From: a virus
Strand: one strand, 5' to 3'
DNA: 26,176 nt
Virus record (IMG/VR): IMGVR_UViG_3300034062_003542
Coordinates: 1-26,176 of that record
Made by a program: the position numbers and the translations under genes. Below the pieces are notes generated by a model. The model did not search any database. It was not told where the DNA came from and saw nothing but the letters and a program-made list of their open reading frames with translations. Positions 1 through 7,611 of this stretch are shown here, one piece after another; the stretch's first letter is position 1; each line of letters begins with the position of its first letter.

Positions 1-11
1 GAAAGGTAACA

Positions 12-200
12 ATGCAAGAGAAAATTCTAGCAGCGTTAGCAAGCTATGGTCGTCACTTTCTAGGTGCCGCTATTGCTCTTTACATGACTGGAAATACTGA
101 CCCAGGAGATTTAATTAAGGGTGGTATTGCAGCATGCTTACCAGTTATTTTGAAGGCACTGAATCCAAACGAGTCATCTTTTGGCTTCACAAAGAAGTAA
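12..200 (+). CDS. Holin-like small membrane protein
   Basis: This 62-residue protein has two hydrophobic stretches, about residues 15-27 and 35-50, separated by a short polar turn containing TGNTDPGD. It ends in a short polar tail with two lysines. The pattern GAAIALYMTG...ALNPN closely resembles small proteins annotated as holins or membrane proteins in actinobacteriophages, which oligomerise in the inner membrane to time lysis. A GAAAGG ribosome-binding sequence lies at 1-6, six bases before the ATG. No endolysin is visible in the window, so lysis function rests on family resemblance and topology alone. It could instead be a structural or accessory membrane protein. A hairpin follows the stop at 224-249. 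Confidence 0.6.
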   Translation: MQEKILAALASYGRHFLGAAIALYMTGNTDPGDLIKGGIAACLPVILKALNPNESSFGFTKK

Positions 201-223
201 AATAAAGTAACAGATTAGGATCG

Positions 224-257
224 CTCCTATGCTAAAATGGGCATAGGAGTTTTCCTA
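224..257 (+). terminator. Hairpin terminator candidate after the holin-like gene
   Basis: CTCCTATGC (224-232) and GCATAGGAG (241-249) form a perfect 9-bp stem with an 8-nt loop, followed directly by TTTT and a second T-rich run. This fits an intrinsic terminator for the upstream lysis gene. The loop contains a TAAAAT promoter box, so termination and initiation would overlap here. Confidence 0.6.
231..238 (+). promoter_or_regulatory. Extended -10 promoter within hairpin loop
   Basis: TGCTAAAAT (230-238) matches the TGnTAnAAT pattern repeated before several genes in this window. No good -35 is visible. A start site near 245 would give a roughly 30-nt leader with AGGAG at 262-266, suited to the gene at 277. 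Confidence 0.5.
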
Positions 258-276
258 TTTTAGGAGATTTTAGCAA

Positions 277-624
277 ATGGCAGTACAAAAAAATTTCGAA
301 GTAGATCAAAATGCTACTTTTACATTTATTGTCGAATATAAAGACAATAACGATATACCTATTAACTTAACTGGCGCAACAGCAAAATTGCAGGTTAGGG
401 ATACAAAGGGTGGATCAAAACTAGCTTTTACTTTAACATCCCCTTCAGGCGGAATTACAATTGATGGACCTAATGGTAAATTAACTTGTAAAATGACTCC
501 TACTCAAACAAATAAACTATTTTACCCAAAGTCATCTTATGACTTGATGGTTACAGATACCAATTTAAATAAGATAAAACTTGTTGAGGGTTTTCTGACT
601 TTGAGTAGATCGGTCACAATATAA
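277..624 (+). CDS. Small Ig-like tail/baseplate-associated protein
   Basis: This 115-residue, all-beta-looking protein has the pattern of a family found beside tail-fibre genes in many tailed phages: an N-terminal FEVDQNATFTFIVEYKD, then 'INLTGATAKLQVRD', an 'ITIDGPNGKLTCKMT' strand pair and a closing 'VEGFLTLSRSVT'. It resembles the BppU N-terminal/Ig-like fold that docks appendages onto the tail tip. That assignment is by pattern only. AGGAG at 262-266 supports the start. The stop overlaps the next ATG as TAATG, so the two are probably translationally coupled. The gene truncated at the right edge of the window has a loosely similar opening. Confidence 0.6.
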   Translation: MAVQKNFEVDQNATFTFIVEYKDNNDIPINLTGATAKLQVRDTKGGSKLAFTLTSPSGGITIDGPNGKLTCKMTPTQTNKLFYPKSSYDLMVTDTNLNKIKLVEGFLTLSRSVTI

Positions 625-1073
625 TGCCAGAGACAATAAAGATAACCGAACAGGTAAACAAAGTTGTTATATCTTCATCTGGTCCCCAAGGACCTAGAGG
701 AAGAACCATTCTTAATGGAACTTCTTCTCCAGCGAATAATCTTGGGCTAGAGGGAGATTTTTACTTCAACACCACAACAAATGAATTTTATGGGCCAAAG
801 CTTTCAGATATAACATGGGCTGGAGCCAACATAATTGACCTTGTTACAAAAGAAGACATAGCCTTCGTTTACTCATGGGAACTTGCTCAGGTAGTAGGTC
901 CAGTAAATGGTGTATATACCGTCACTATAAACCATAATCTTGGATTTTCCCCAGGCGTAACCGTAAAATCAAACGCTGGAGATGTATTGGAAACTGGAAT
1001 AGATTATAATAGTCTTAATACTTTAACACTGACAATGGCTCAACCGTTTTCAGGGACAGCGTACCTGTCTTAA
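624..1073 (+). CDS. Short tail-fibre-like protein
   Basis: This 149-residue protein has three parts. Residues 1-28 hold a short collagen-like stretch (GPQGPRG). Residues 34-70 hold the anchor motif 'GDFYFNTTTNEFYGP', found in slightly different form in the next fibre genes. The C-terminal beta domain contains 'YTVTINHNLGFSPGVTVKS', which recurs as 'YTVTHNLGTADVLVQVS' at the end of the next protein. The last feature suggests a shared terminal tip domain. It starts on the TAATG junction with the preceding gene and has no strong Shine-Dalgarno sequence of its own. It is probably a structural component of the tail appendage. No enzymatic motif is seen. Confidence 0.6.
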   Translation: MPETIKITEQVNKVVISSSGPQGPRGRTILNGTSSPANNLGLEGDFYFNTTTNEFYGPKLSDITWAGANIIDLVTKEDIAFVYSWELAQVVGPVNGVYTVTINHNLGFSPGVTVKSNAGDVLETGIDYNSLNTLTLTMAQPFSGTAYLS

Positions 1074-1085
1074 GGAGCATAGCAA

Positions 1086-2489
1086 ATGGCAAGAAAATTT
1101 TTAGTTAGCGTTGATCTTAACAAAAATGAGTTAATCAATGCTCGAATTCATCACAACTCTGGCCCAGTAAGTAACCCAGTTACAGGTCAGATTTATTATG
1201 ACACATCAAATAGTACTATGTACTATTACAATGGCTTACCATCACCAGATGGTCCATGGATGCCAATGTCTGGATCTACAGAACTATTCCAGGATATTAT
1301 TGGCTCTTCCGTAATCGGAGGAACAGGTCTAACAGCAACTTATGTTGACGCAACTGGCCTAACAACAATTGATTTAGACAACACAACAGTTGTCGCAGCT
1401 TCATATGGTTCAGCAACCAAGATTCCTACATTTACAGTAGATGCACAAGGTCGCTTAACTGCAGCTGGAGAAGCAGATGTAGCAACAACACTTACAATTA
1501 ATGGTGATGCCTCAACCACAACTGGCATTTCTTTACTAACAGAATCTCTACAGGTTTCTGGAGGAGAAGGAATTGATGTTATCGTATCAGATAACACAAT
1601 CACAATTTCTGGAGAAGATGCTTCTTCTACTAATAAGGGTGTCGCAAGCTTTGACGCAACAGACTTTACAGTAACAACTGGCGCAGTAACATTAAATGCT
1701 GAGCGTGTACAGGATATCGTTGGCGGAATGGTATCAACTAACACAGAGTCTGGAATTTCAGTATCATACGATGATACAAACGGAAAGCTTGACTTTGATG
1801 TAAACGATCCAACAATTACACTTTCTGGAGAAGTAACTGGTTCTGCCACAATGACAGACCTTGGTAACGTAACAATTACCACAACTATTTCAGCAAACTC
1901 AGTAGAGCTTGGAACAGATACAACAGGAAATTATGTAGCAACAATTTCTGGAACAGATAACGAAATTACAGTATCTGGTTCTGGATCAGAATCTGCAGCA
2001 GTAACAATCGGACTCCCAGATGACGTTTCAATTACTAATAACCTTAACGTCGGCGGTAACTTGAATGTTACAGGTACAATCAATGCAGTAAATACTACAC
2101 AAATTAATATTGAGGATAACAAGGTAAACCTCAATAGCAATGCTACTGGAACCCCAGTGGTGGATGCTGGAATCCGTGTTGAGCGTGGAGATTCAGCCGA
2201 TGTAGAACTACTATGGAAAGAGAATGTCGATCAGTGGCAATTAACCAATGATGGCACTAACTACCATGCTATTTCAAGAAAGTTTGTTCAAACACTTTCT
2301 ACATCTGCGACTAGCTATACAGTCACCCATAATTTAGGAACGGCTGATGTTTTAGTACAAGTATCTGAAACAGCATCTCCATACGCCAAAGTCGAAACGG
2401 ATGTAGAGTTAACCTCTACTTCAGCGGTCACAATTAAATTTGCGACTGCGCCTTCAGCAGGAGAATATAAAGTCGTAGTTATTGGATAA
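1086..2489 (+). CDS. Tail fibre protein
   Basis: This 467-residue fibre protein begins with an anchor segment (residues 1-60) containing 'GQIYYDTSNSTMYYYNG'. A long Thr/Ser/Val/Gly-rich beta region follows, with repeats such as 'ASYGSATKIPTFTVDAQGRLTAAG' style strands. Around residues 315-390 is the module 'SITNNLNVGGNLNVTGTI' followed by 'INIEDNKVNLNSNATGTP', a hallmark of long fibre proteins in cyanophages and related viruses. The C-terminus (about 400-467) repeats the 'VTHNLGT' tip domain of the previous gene. AAGGAG at 1072-1077 precedes the ATG. There are no catalytic motifs. The expected role is a trimeric fibre shaft and receptor-recognition tip. Confidence 0.7.
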   Translation: MARKFLVSVDLNKNELINARIHHNSGPVSNPVTGQIYYDTSNSTMYYYNGLPSPDGPWMPMSGSTELFQDIIGSSVIGGTGLTATYVDATGLTTIDLDNTTVVAASYGSATKIPTFTVDAQGRLTAAGEADVATTLTINGDASTTTGISLLTESLQVSGGEGIDVIVSDNTITISGEDASSTNKGVASFDATDFTVTTGAVTLNAERVQDIVGGMVSTNTESGISVSYDDTNGKLDFDVNDPTITLSGEVTGSATMTDLGNVTITTTISANSVELGTDTTGNYVATISGTDNEITVSGSGSESAAVTIGLPDDVSITNNLNVGGNLNVTGTINAVNTTQINIEDNKVNLNSNATGTPVVDAGIRVERGDSADVELLWKENVDQWQLTNDGTNYHAISRKFVQTLSTSATSYTVTHNLGTADVLVQVSETASPYAKVETDVELTSTSAVTIKFATAPSAGEYKVVVIG

Positions 2490-2493
2490 TTAA

Positions 2494-3753
2494 ATGTCCA
2501 GAAAATTTAAAGTCCCGCTAAATCTCGTAGGACTAACTAGCGATCCAGGATCTGCCACGAATGGTGATCTTTACTTTAACACAGCTTCTAATAAAGTAAG
2601 ATACTACACACAAAACACCTGGCAAGATCTTGGCGCTGCGGCAGGCGGAGCTACAGTAGAAGTTAGTACATCAATCCCAGCAACAGCAACCGAAGGTAAA
2701 CTTTGGTATGACAACGATGACGCAAACCTTTATGTTTTTGACGGAACATATTGGGTTGAAGTTTCAATTGGACCCGTAGGACCACAAGGACCAACTGGAT
2801 TAACTGGTCCAACTGGTCCCATAGGATTAACTGGCGCAACAGGTGCAACTGGAGCAACAGGTGCAACTGGAGCAACTGGACCTGGAGTAGCATCTGGCGG
2901 AACTACTGGGCAATATTTAATAAAGTCATCAAATAATAATTACGAAACAGAATGGTCTACATTACCAGCAGCATCTTTAACATCTACAGATGTATCTAGA
3001 TTAACTGGCGCTACTTCAAATTTACAAACACAGATAGATACTCTTGCCACCAACTTAGGAAATACTTTAGATGATTATGTTCCAATCGGAGATGTTGGAC
3101 AACCTGACGGCGTAGCCTCCTTAGATTCATCTGGTAAAATTCCAATTGCACAATTAGGTAATTTAATTGACGGAGCTCCAGCAGCCCTAGACACTTTAAA
3201 TGAGTTGGCGGCTGCTATTAATGATGACTCTTCATACGCATCAACAATTACAACGGCGCTTGGAAACAAGCTTGATTCTATAACTGCTGCAAGTACTTAT
3301 TTAACTCAAACAAATGCGGCATCTACATATGCCCCACTAGCATCACCAACATTTACTGGTACAGTAATATTGCCAAATAGTACAGTAACAAATGCTATGC
3401 TTTCAAATTCATCTATTACAATTAATGGCTCAGCAGTCTCTCTTGGTGGATCTACCACAATTGCAGCAGGACTTACCCCAGTAGCAGTTTCTACAAATAT
3501 AACAATGGTGGCTAATACTAGATACTTTGTAGATACAACAAATGACCTGACTTTAACTCTTCCAGCAAATCCAGCATTAGGAGCAGAAATTGAATTATAT
3601 GACGCTTCAAATAATGCATTTAATGATGACGTAGTAATTTTAAGAAATGGACAAAAGATAAACGGACTTACAGAAGATGCAGCCCTGGACATAAATGGAT
3701 TTACGGTATCATTCATATATACAGGATCTACATATGGTTGGAGGATGAAATAA
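2494..3753 (+). CDS. Tail fibre protein with collagen-like segment
   Basis: This 419-residue fibre protein has a clear modular order. Residues 1-88 carry two anchor motifs ('GDLYFNTASNKVRYY' and 'GKLWYDNDDANLYVF'). Residues 93-131 are 13 uninterrupted Gly-X-Y triplets. Residues about 188-250 carry the 'YVPIGDVGQPDGVASLDS' module shared with two other proteins in this window. A phage tail repeat ('APLASPTFTGTV') follows, then 'NSSITINGSAVSLGG', shared with the protein at 15075. The C-terminal beta domain ('TLTLPANPALGAEIELYD') is typical of fibre tips. The start lies four bases after the previous stop without a good Shine-Dalgarno sequence, so re-initiation is likely. The stop overlaps the next ATG. 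Confidence 0.72.
   Translation: MSRKFKVPLNLVGLTSDPGSATNGDLYFNTASNKVRYYTQNTWQDLGAAAGGATVEVSTSIPATATEGKLWYDNDDANLYVFDGTYWVEVSIGPVGPQGPTGLTGPTGPIGLTGATGATGATGATGATGPGVASGGTTGQYLIKSSNNNYETEWSTLPAASLTSTDVSRLTGATSNLQTQIDTLATNLGNTLDDYVPIGDVGQPDGVASLDSSGKIPIAQLGNLIDGAPAALDTLNELAAAINDDSSYASTITTALGNKLDSITAASTYLTQTNAASTYAPLASPTFTGTVILPNSTVTNAMLSNSSITINGSAVSLGGSTTIAAGLTPVAVSTNITMVANTRYFVDTTNDLTLTLPANPALGAEIELYDASNNAFNDDVVILRNGQKINGLTEDAALDINGFTVSFIYTGSTYGWRMK
2770..2886 (+). repeat. Collagen-like Gly-X-Y coding repeat
   Basis: Thirteen consecutive Gly-X-Y triplets run from GPV GPQ to GAT and GPG. The last part is five GAT triplets encoded by near-identical 9-bp DNA units alternating ggtgcaact and ggagcaaca, so it is also a DNA-level tandem repeat prone to length change. 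Such segments form triple-helical fibre stalks. Confidence 0.9.
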
Positions 3754-5051
3754 TGGTAGTTAGACTATCTGGTACTCAGCCACAAGGTCCTAAGCATTTA
3801 GAAACTTTAGAAAATAAGACGGTAGATGGAACTCAGAATACAGTAAGAGTAAATAGAGGAGTTACCGCTAATCGTCCAGCATTCCCAGTTGTTGGAGAAT
3901 TTTATTACAATACCGATAAGCAGGCTTTTGAACAGTATACTTCTGCTGGATGGTTTAATATTGCACAGGCTCCATCTGCTCCGACTTCTGTTGTAGCAAC
4001 AGATCAGGGTTCTGGCAGATCTTATGACGACGGACAGGCTTCTGTTGCATTTACTCCAAACTCAAGCGGCGGTGCACCAAGTTCATTTATTGTAACTCCA
4101 TCTCCAGCTACATCTCCAACAACATTTACAACAACATCATCTCCAGCTACAGTAACAGGTCTTTCTTCAAGTACTCAATATACATATACAGTATCTGCAA
4201 CTGGAACATATGGAGCATCTGCAGCTTCTGCTGCATCAGCAGGAGTTACAGCAACTACTGTGCCACAGGCACCAACAGTTGTAGCATCTGCAGATACAGC
4301 AACAACTGCATCAATTGCAATTACTGCAGGAGCAACAGGCGGATCTGCAATAACACAATATACTATTATTTCAAATCCAACTACTACAACACAAACAACA
4401 TCTTCTTCTCCATATATTTTTACTGGACTAACAACTGGAACTGCATATACTTTTACAACAACCGCAACAAACTCTAATGGAATATCTTTACCTAGTTCTG
4501 CTTCTAATTCAATAGTAGTATCAGAACCTAGTGTTTTGGCTTATGAATCAATTGCAAGTACAAGACTTTCTTCACCTCAAGCTGCAGTTACTTTTTCATC
4601 AATTCCACAAGGATTTAAACATTTACAGGTTAGATGGACTGGTGGATGTGGTGATGATTATATTTATCTTACAACTAATTTAGGTAACTCTGGAGGAGCT
4701 GGTCGTATAAGTAACTATGGAAATAATTGGCTTAATGGTGGCGGAACGGTAAATGGTGGACAAGATGCAACATATGGGCACGAGCTGCATTTCGGTGGAA
4801 TAGGTGGAGCTAATCCAGCAGCAGGAGTTATAGATATATTAGATTATTCCAGTACTACAAAAGGAAAAATTGCATTAAGCAGATTAGCTAGAACATTTTA
4901 TCCAGATAATCAATATTCAGTAAATAACATTACATTTTTTAATTTAGGAAATGGAGCAACTGGAGCAATCAATTCAGTAACATTACAAGCAAAAGCAGCT
5001 TATCCGTTAGTTGCTGGAACAACTGTTTCTTTGTACGGAATTAAGGGGTAA
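3753..5051 (+). CDS. Fibronectin type III tail adhesin
   Basis: This protein has 432 residues when started at the ATG overlapping the preceding stop (TAATG). GGAGG at 3740-3744 is well spaced for this start, and an in-frame TTG at 3738 is less likely. Residues 1-72 form an anchor containing 'GEFYYNTDKQAFEQYTSAGW'. Two fibronectin type III domains follow (about 73-170 and 171-257), recognisable from 'GLSSSTQYTYTVSATGTYG' and 'GLTTGTAYTFTTTATNSNG'. Residues about 262-432 form a 'YGI' tip domain ('FSSIPQGFKHLQVRW' to 'SLYGIKG') shared with four other proteins here. Fibronectin-like domains are common on phage virions and are thought to bind surface carbohydrate weakly. This is probably a host-recognition appendage. 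Confidence 0.72.
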   Translation: MVVRLSGTQPQGPKHLETLENKTVDGTQNTVRVNRGVTANRPAFPVVGEFYYNTDKQAFEQYTSAGWFNIAQAPSAPTSVVATDQGSGRSYDDGQASVAFTPNSSGGAPSSFIVTPSPATSPTTFTTTSSPATVTGLSSSTQYTYTVSATGTYGASAASAASAGVTATTVPQAPTVVASADTATTASIAITAGATGGSAITQYTIISNPTTTTQTTSSSPYIFTGLTTGTAYTFTTTATNSNGISLPSSASNSIVVSEPSVLAYESIASTRLSSPQAAVTFSSIPQGFKHLQVRWTGGCGDDYIYLTTNLGNSGGAGRISNYGNNWLNGGGTVNGGQDATYGHELHFGGIGGANPAAGVIDILDYSSTTKGKIALSRLARTFYPDNQYSVNNITFFNLGNGATGAINSVTLQAKAAYPLVAGTTVSLYGIKG

Positions 5052-5053
5052 TC

Positions 5054-5527
5054 ATGGCAGCAGGAGCAACATATGAACCAATTGCAACAGCAAGTCCAAC
5101 AAATGGAACAATTTATACATTTTCTGGATTTCCAAGCAGCTATACAGATTTAGTTTTAGTAGGATCTTGTATTATGACTGGAGGAACTACATTAAGATTA
5201 AGATTAAATGGATCCACCAGTGGATATCTTTATCAAATATCGAGAAGTGATGGAACTATTGCTGGAAGTGGAAATACCTCAATGATAGAATTGTGTGACA
5301 ATAATGGATCGTTTCTTTCTACATTTGTTGTAAATATAATGGATTATTCCGCCACAACTCTTCAAAAAGTTGTTTTAGGTCAAAGTGGAGATCAAGCCAA
5401 TAGCTTATTAATATGCGGAGGTTTAGCAACAACAAGTGCTATAACATCAATATCAGTTTTAACTACTAATGGCCAGTCATTTGCTAGTGGTACAAAACTT
5501 ACACTTTATGGAATAGCGAGGGCATAA
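5054..5527 (+). CDS. YGI-type tail tip domain protein
   Basis: This 157-residue protein consists almost entirely of one domain. It opens with 'FSGFPSSYTDLVLVGSC' and closes with 'TLYGIARA'. The same opening and closing motifs bound the C-terminal domain of the preceding gene and the whole of the genes at 5530, 8784 and 16859. It is therefore a free-standing copy of a tail-tip or receptor-binding domain. AAGGGG just upstream of the ATG serves as ribosome-binding site. It has no signal peptide, membrane segment or enzymatic motif. A virion location is inferred from the neighbours. Confidence 0.6.
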   Translation: MAAGATYEPIATASPTNGTIYTFSGFPSSYTDLVLVGSCIMTGGTTLRLRLNGSTSGYLYQISRSDGTIAGSGNTSMIELCDNNGSFLSTFVVNIMDYSATTLQKVVLGQSGDQANSLLICGGLATTSAITSISVLTTNGQSFASGTKLTLYGIARA

Positions 5528-5529
5528 AA

Positions 5530-6051
5530 ATGGCTGCAACTTTTAAATTAATAAATCAATATACAGTTACTGGAAGCGGTATTAGTAACTTTTCTTTTAC
5601 ATCTATTCCAAGTACTTATACAGATTTATGTATTTATATATCTTCTAGAGCAAATTATTCTGGCGGATATCATTTAAATACATTAATACAATATAATTCA
5701 CAATCAACTTCTTCAAACTATACTGGACAGTTTGCTTACTTTAGGCCTGGAGACACAACAAGTACATTGCCATCTCAAAGTACCGATCCAGTAGCTCTTT
5801 TTGTGTCTGGTGCAAATAGTAATACATCTGGTTATTTTTCTAATTATTGGAGTTATATTCCAGATTATAATAGCTCATTTAGATCTGAAAGAATATATTT
5901 AGGTTCAACAGTTCCTGGAGGAATAGTTGTATTTGGTAAAGCTAAACCAGGAACTGGAGAAGCAATATCTAGTTTAACATTTAAAGAATTGTCTGGAAAC
6001 AATTTTATAGAAGGTTCAACATTTTATTTGTATGGAATAAAAAATAGTTAA
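5530..6051 (+). CDS. YGI-type tail tip domain protein
   Basis: This 173-residue protein is a second free-standing copy of the same domain family. It has an N-terminal 'FTSIPSTYTDLCIYISS', a Tyr/Ser/Asn-rich middle and the C-terminal 'YLYGIKNS'. The middle sections of neighbouring copies are clearly diverged while the flanking motifs stay constant, as expected of receptor-binding domains under diversifying selection. It starts two bases after the previous stop, with GAGGG upstream. It is followed by a helper-like gene at 6070. Confidence 0.6.
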   Translation: MAATFKLINQYTVTGSGISNFSFTSIPSTYTDLCIYISSRANYSGGYHLNTLIQYNSQSTSSNYTGQFAYFRPGDTTSTLPSQSTDPVALFVSGANSNTSGYFSNYWSYIPDYNSSFRSERIYLGSTVPGGIVVFGKAKPGTGEAISSLTFKELSGNNFIEGSTFYLYGIKNS

Positions 6052-6069
6052 TTCACAAAGGAGAAAAAA

Positions 6070-6306
6070 ATGACAGATAGACCAGTAAAAATAGAACTAA
6101 ACTGTGAGACTGGAGAAGAAATAATTACTCCACTAACTGATGAGGAAATTGCTCAGTCAGCTCTCGAACAGGCAGCATATGAAGAGCGTAAAGCACAAGA
6201 AGAAGCTGCAGCACAAGCAAAAGCAGAACTTAAGGCTTCTGCAAAAGCTAAGTTAATTGCTGGACAACCACTAACTGCTGAAGAAGCAGATATTTTGGTT
6301 ATCTAA
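6070..6306 (+). CDS. Small helical protein, possible tail-fibre helper
   Basis: This 78-residue protein opens with 'IELNCETGEEIITPLTDEEI'. A strongly helical, Glu/Ala/Lys-rich segment (about residues 28-62) follows and it ends 'LTAEEADILVI'. The 'T.GEEI..PLTDEEIAQ' opening recurs in small proteins encoded directly downstream of phage tail fibres, some treated as assembly helpers. The role here is inferred from position only. AAGGAG at 6058-6063 gives an excellent ribosome-binding site. The helix is likely to form a coiled coil. It closes the first appendage block, since a new promoter follows. Confidence 0.5.
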   Translation: MTDRPVKIELNCETGEEIITPLTDEEIAQSALEQAAYEERKAQEEAAAQAKAELKASAKAKLIAGQPLTAEEADILVI

Positions 6307-6330
6307 GCTCAAAATTTATATAGATTGAGG

Positions 6331-6336
6331 TATAAT
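6331..6336 (+). promoter_or_regulatory. Leaderless promoter of adhesin cassette A
   Basis: TATAAT ends six bases before the ATG at 6343, with the context GAGGTATAAT. Normal -10 to start-site spacing puts the first transcribed base on or next to the start codon. No Shine-Dalgarno sequence exists between the two, so a leaderless mRNA is predicted. Confidence 0.65.
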
Positions 6337-6342
6337 TAGAAT

Positions 6343-6537
6343 ATGGCAACAGTATTCCCACTTAACCCTACGGTTAACCAAACCTATACCACTGGTGGTA
6401 TAACTTGGCGCTGGACGGGAACATTGTGGGAACTATTTACAGATGTAGCACAGGTATTTGAGCATGTTCATTCATATGATGGTGCAATACTATCTGTAGG
6501 TGGAGCAATTGCTACATTGGATGGCGGTGAAGCATGA
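6343..6537 (+). CDS. Short adhesin-cassette anchor protein
   Basis: This 64-residue protein starts 'ATVFPLNPTVNQTYTTGG' and continues 'ITWRWTGTLWELF', a pattern seen at the attachment end of phage tail proteins. It finishes with 'GGAIATLDGGEA'. It overlaps the next gene as ATGA, the same junction used at 15075 in cassette B, where the corresponding upstream gene is much longer (419 residues). This copy may be a minimal or shortened version of that gene. It starts directly at a predicted leaderless promoter. Role: probably a small tail-appendage component. Confidence 0.55.
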   Translation: MATVFPLNPTVNQTYTTGGITWRWTGTLWELFTDVAQVFEHVHSYDGAILSVGGAIATLDGGEA

Positions 6538-7157
6538 GCGTGTATACTAGAATTAAATTAAGAAGAGATATTGCTTCTGATTGGACTGCTAATAACCCCA
6601 CCCTTTTATCAGGCGAAGTTGGAATTGATACAACCAATAATAAGATTAAAATTGGAACAGGATCAACTCCTTGGAATTCTCTTGCTTATGCCACATTAAC
6701 CCCAACTGAAATTAATGCTCTTATTACAGGGCTACAGGGACAAATTGATTCCCTAGCATCAAATTTAAATAACACATTAGATGACTATGTGCCAATCGGA
6801 GATGTAGCACAGGCGGACGGAGTAGCATCCCTTGATTCAAGTGGCAAGGTTCCAGATACTCAAATTTCTTCAACTATAGCAAGAACCACAGATGTATCTA
6901 CAGCAATATCTAATCTAGTTGATTCCTCCCCAGCCACACTAAATACTTTAAATGAACTAGCAGCCGCTTTAAATGACGATTCTAATTTTGCAGGAACAGT
7001 TACTACCGCCCTTGCAGATAAGGCTCCTATAGCCTCTCCTGCCCTTACAGGAGTGCCTACAGCACCAACGGCAGCGGCGGGAACAAATACAACACAAATA
7101 GCCACTACAGCTTATGTACAAGACTCTTTAGCCATGGCAATGGCATTAGCCTTATAA
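6534..7157 (+). CDS. Tail fibre protein with Mtd_N-like anchor
   Basis: This is a 207-residue protein. Residues 1-55 ('RIKLRRDIASDWTANNPTL' to 'IKIGTGSTPWNSLAY') match the N-terminal domain of the major tropism determinant family, a virion-attachment domain. Residues about 83-145 contain 'YVPIGDVAQADGVASLDS' and 'TLNTLNELAAALNDDSNF', a module present in three proteins in this window. The C-terminus is a phage tail repeat ('APIASPALTGVPTAPTA', 'TNTTQIATTAYV'). The paralogue at 15075 has the same anchor. No C-type lectin variable region or reverse transcriptase is seen, so there is no evidence for a diversity-generating system. Confidence 0.68.
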   Translation: MSVYTRIKLRRDIASDWTANNPTLLSGEVGIDTTNNKIKIGTGSTPWNSLAYATLTPTEINALITGLQGQIDSLASNLNNTLDDYVPIGDVAQADGVASLDSSGKVPDTQISSTIARTTDVSTAISNLVDSSPATLNTLNELAAALNDDSNFAGTVTTALADKAPIASPALTGVPTAPTAAAGTNTTQIATTAYVQDSLAMAMALAL

Positions 7158-7167
7158 GCCTCTAAAT

Positions 7168-7175
7168 GGTAAAAT
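7168..7175 (+). promoter_or_regulatory. Extended -10 promoter (TGGTAAAAT)
   Basis: TGGTAAAAT ends at 7175 between two genes. The identical nonamer precedes the genes at 11185 and 21016. A start site near 7182 gives a leader of about 10 nt carrying AGGAGA before the ATG at 7192. Confidence 0.55.
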
Positions 7176-7191
7176 TTGTTAGGAGATAAAT

Positions 7192-7608
7192 ATGTCAGCA
7201 GTACAATTTGATTTAACCAACTTCAACTCAGTAATTCAGGCGAAGATGAATCAACTGCATTCTACTACTTCCGCCAATGATATGATTCTTATCTTAAAGG
7301 CGCTAGAATCGGCATATAGTACAATTTTAAATGGTACTGCAATTAACACTGCAAATGCTATTACAAGTATCGGTGATACTAAGGTAGCAGCAGTAAATAC
7401 AGCAGGAACTACACAAGTAAATGCAGTAAATACAGCGGGAACCACACAGGTTGGTCTAGTAAATACAGCTGGAACAACTGGCGTATCAAATATTAATACA
7501 AATAAAACAACAGCACTGACAGAAATAGATGTGGCAAAAACCCAAGCAGTCGCATTAGTTACAAGTTCAGCTGGCGGAACAAATCCGTTCTTGTTGATAG
7601 GAGCATAA
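7192..7608 (+). CDS. Repeat-rich fibre stalk protein
   Basis: This is a 138-residue protein. Residues 1-45 look helical. Residues 68-111 are a tandem repeat of 11-residue units (VNTAGTTQVNA, VNTAGTTQVGL, VNTAGTTGVSN, then a degenerate INTNKTTALTE). The C-terminus 'AGGTNPFLLIGA' resembles the end of the 15075 protein ('GGGKAGIFMLMGV'). In cassette B the Mtd_N gene runs straight into such an ending, so this gene looks like a detached stalk/tail equivalent. Eleven-residue periodicity suits a hendecad coiled coil or a repetitive beta stalk. AGGAGA supports the start. A fibre-stalk role is inferred. Confidence 0.55.
   Translation: MSAVQFDLTNFNSVIQAKMNQLHSTTSANDMILILKALESAYSTILNGTAINTANAITSIGDTKVAAVNTAGTTQVNAVNTAGTTQVGLVNTAGTTGVSNINTNKTTALTEIDVAKTQAVALVTSSAGGTNPFLLIGA
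7393..7524 (+). repeat. 33-bp tandem repeat (11-residue units)
   Basis: There are three near-identical 33-bp units at 7393-7425, 7426-7458 and 7459-7491, each starting gtaaatacagc. A degenerate fourth runs from 7492 to 7524. They encode VNTAGTTQV-type units of the stalk protein. Confidence 0.85.
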
Positions 7609-7611
7609 TAA

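Noticed and set aside
618-625. TATAAT overlapping the start of the gene at 624 (and similarly at 8780)
   Set aside because: The box is formed by the last codon, the stop and the ATG. It is too close for transcription to begin at or before the start codon, and is explained by the TAATG overlap.
1340-1882. Long antisense open frame opposite the first large fibre gene (180 codons)
   Set aside because: It mirrors the codon periodicity of the Thr/Val/Ser-rich sense gene, has no ribosome-binding site or recognisable domain, and everything else is on the + strand. The same applies to the other antisense frames.
2770-2886. CRISPR-like short repeats
   Set aside because: The repeats are contiguous, in frame and encode Gly-X-Y triplets without spacers. 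This is a collagen-like stalk.
3738-3753. Upstream TTG start for the fibronectin-type adhesin
   Set aside because: The ATG at 3753 overlaps the previous stop as TAATG and has GGAGG at ideal spacing, matching other junctions in the window.
6534-7157. Diversity-generating retroelement suggested by Mtd_N-like anchors
   Set aside because: There is no reverse transcriptase, no template/variable repeat pair and no C-type lectin variable domain in the window. Mtd_N domains are widely used as plain fibre anchors.
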